Assembly (NCBI RefSeq): GCF_026914185.1
Contig: NC_070575.1
Coordinates: 2,935,001 to 2,999,000 of the forward strand
DNA from: Puccinia triticina
Lineage: Eukaryota; Basidiomycota; Pucciniomycetes; Pucciniales; Pucciniaceae
Reading direction: 5' to 3'
Length of the DNA: 64,000 nt
The translations under genes and the position numbers were made by a program. Within the stretch, counting starts at the first letter, position 1, and every line of letters begins with the position of its first letter. This document shows, piece after piece, positions 63,805 to 64,000 of this stretch. Below the pieces are notes generated by a model. That model was not told the DNA's origin, searched no databases, and saw only the letters and a list, made by a program, of their open reading frames with translations.

Positions 63805-64000
63805 GGCTCCAAGCAACGGTGGGCCGCTACGCTACATTTAGTCCGTAGTTCAGCGCAGCGTAGCGGATCTAAACTACAAATGACAGGGTTTTCCGTTAGC
63901 GGGCAGTGATTGCCCGCTACCGCTAACAGGCACCCCTTGAAACTACAGGGCCTCTATCGCCGCTATCAGCGCTAGCAGTGCTATTCAACCGCTAAAAAAG
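63805..64000 (+). repeat. Hairpin-rich MITE-like repeat cut by the window end
   Basis: CCGCTACGCTAC at about 63822 faces GCAGCGTAGCGG at about 63854. GTTAGCGGGCAGTGATTGCC is followed by CGCTACCGCTAAC, and more AGCGCTAGC words follow. In build it resembles the block at 30276-30560. The right end is not in the window. Confidence 0.5.

Noticed and set aside
1..64000. tRNA, rRNA or other structured RNA genes
   Set aside because: I looked for cloverleaf-like GGTTCGAATCC-type arms and conserved rRNA words and saw none. The initiator-tRNA-like word at 46246 is a primer site, not a gene.

Overview
This window looks like a transposon-dense stretch of a rust-fungus-like basidiomycete genome (Pucciniales is my best guess, from the Ty3/gypsy, Tnp2 and copia protein types, the short GT-AG introns and the many decayed duplicates of host genes). 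I see no clearly intact ordinary host gene. The window is a stack of mobile elements, satellites and broken gene copies, several nested in each other.

Layout. 1-8403: a Ty3/gypsy element (called Gypsy-A here), cut at its 5' side by the window edge, with long open gag-protease and pol frames, a 932-bp 3' LTR, almost no CpG, and between pol and LTR a CpG-rich segment carrying a candidate spliced gene on the opposite strand. 8404-10830 and 16823-17402: an unrecognised multi-exon gene, split inside an intron by a 5,992-bp chromovirus, Gypsy-B (10831-16822, minus strand, identical 189-bp LTRs, TSD GTCTT). 18016-21060: a Tnp2-type (CACTA-like) transposase gene with several in-frame stops. 21586-22549: a broken Ran1-like protein kinase. 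22690-23215 and 30815-32300: arrays of a 174-bp satellite. 24390-26352: decayed PPR and aspartyl-tRNA synthetase copies. 28270-29330: a 44-bp palindromic minisatellite. 35959-37220: a non-autonomous element with 40-bp TIRs and a 33-bp repeat core. 42000-45115: a PIF/Harbinger element (TSD TTA) inserted in a HECT ubiquitin-ligase fragment. 46112-52333: a degenerate Ty1/copia element (134-bp LTRs, TSD CCTAG) inserted in a 65-bp minisatellite. 54575-58577: a broken relative of Gypsy-B (Gypsy-C) with a hAT remnant inside it. 60112-62028: an SNF2 (RAD16/RAD5-like) pseudogene. 62192-64000: an unrecognised decayed minus-strand gene, the first exon of another Tnp2-like gene, and a hairpin-rich repeat cut by the window end.

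How the parts work together. The gypsy elements carry readable replication signals. Gypsy-A has a T TTT TTA slippery heptamer at the gag/pol junction and two near-identical polypurine tracts, one internal. Gypsy-B and Gypsy-C both have a 10-nt LTR segment complementary to the bases just after the LTR (self-priming, as in Tf1), with a compensatory base change between them, a shared A AAA AAT heptamer, and a hairpin repeated about three times between protease and reverse transcriptase that also shows a compensatory change. The copia element has a primer site matching the anticodon arm of initiator tRNA-Met. Premature stops in several of the pseudogenes are of the CGA-to-TGA kind, as expected from CpG deamination.

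All alignments are by eye. Exon limits in the decayed genes are approximate.
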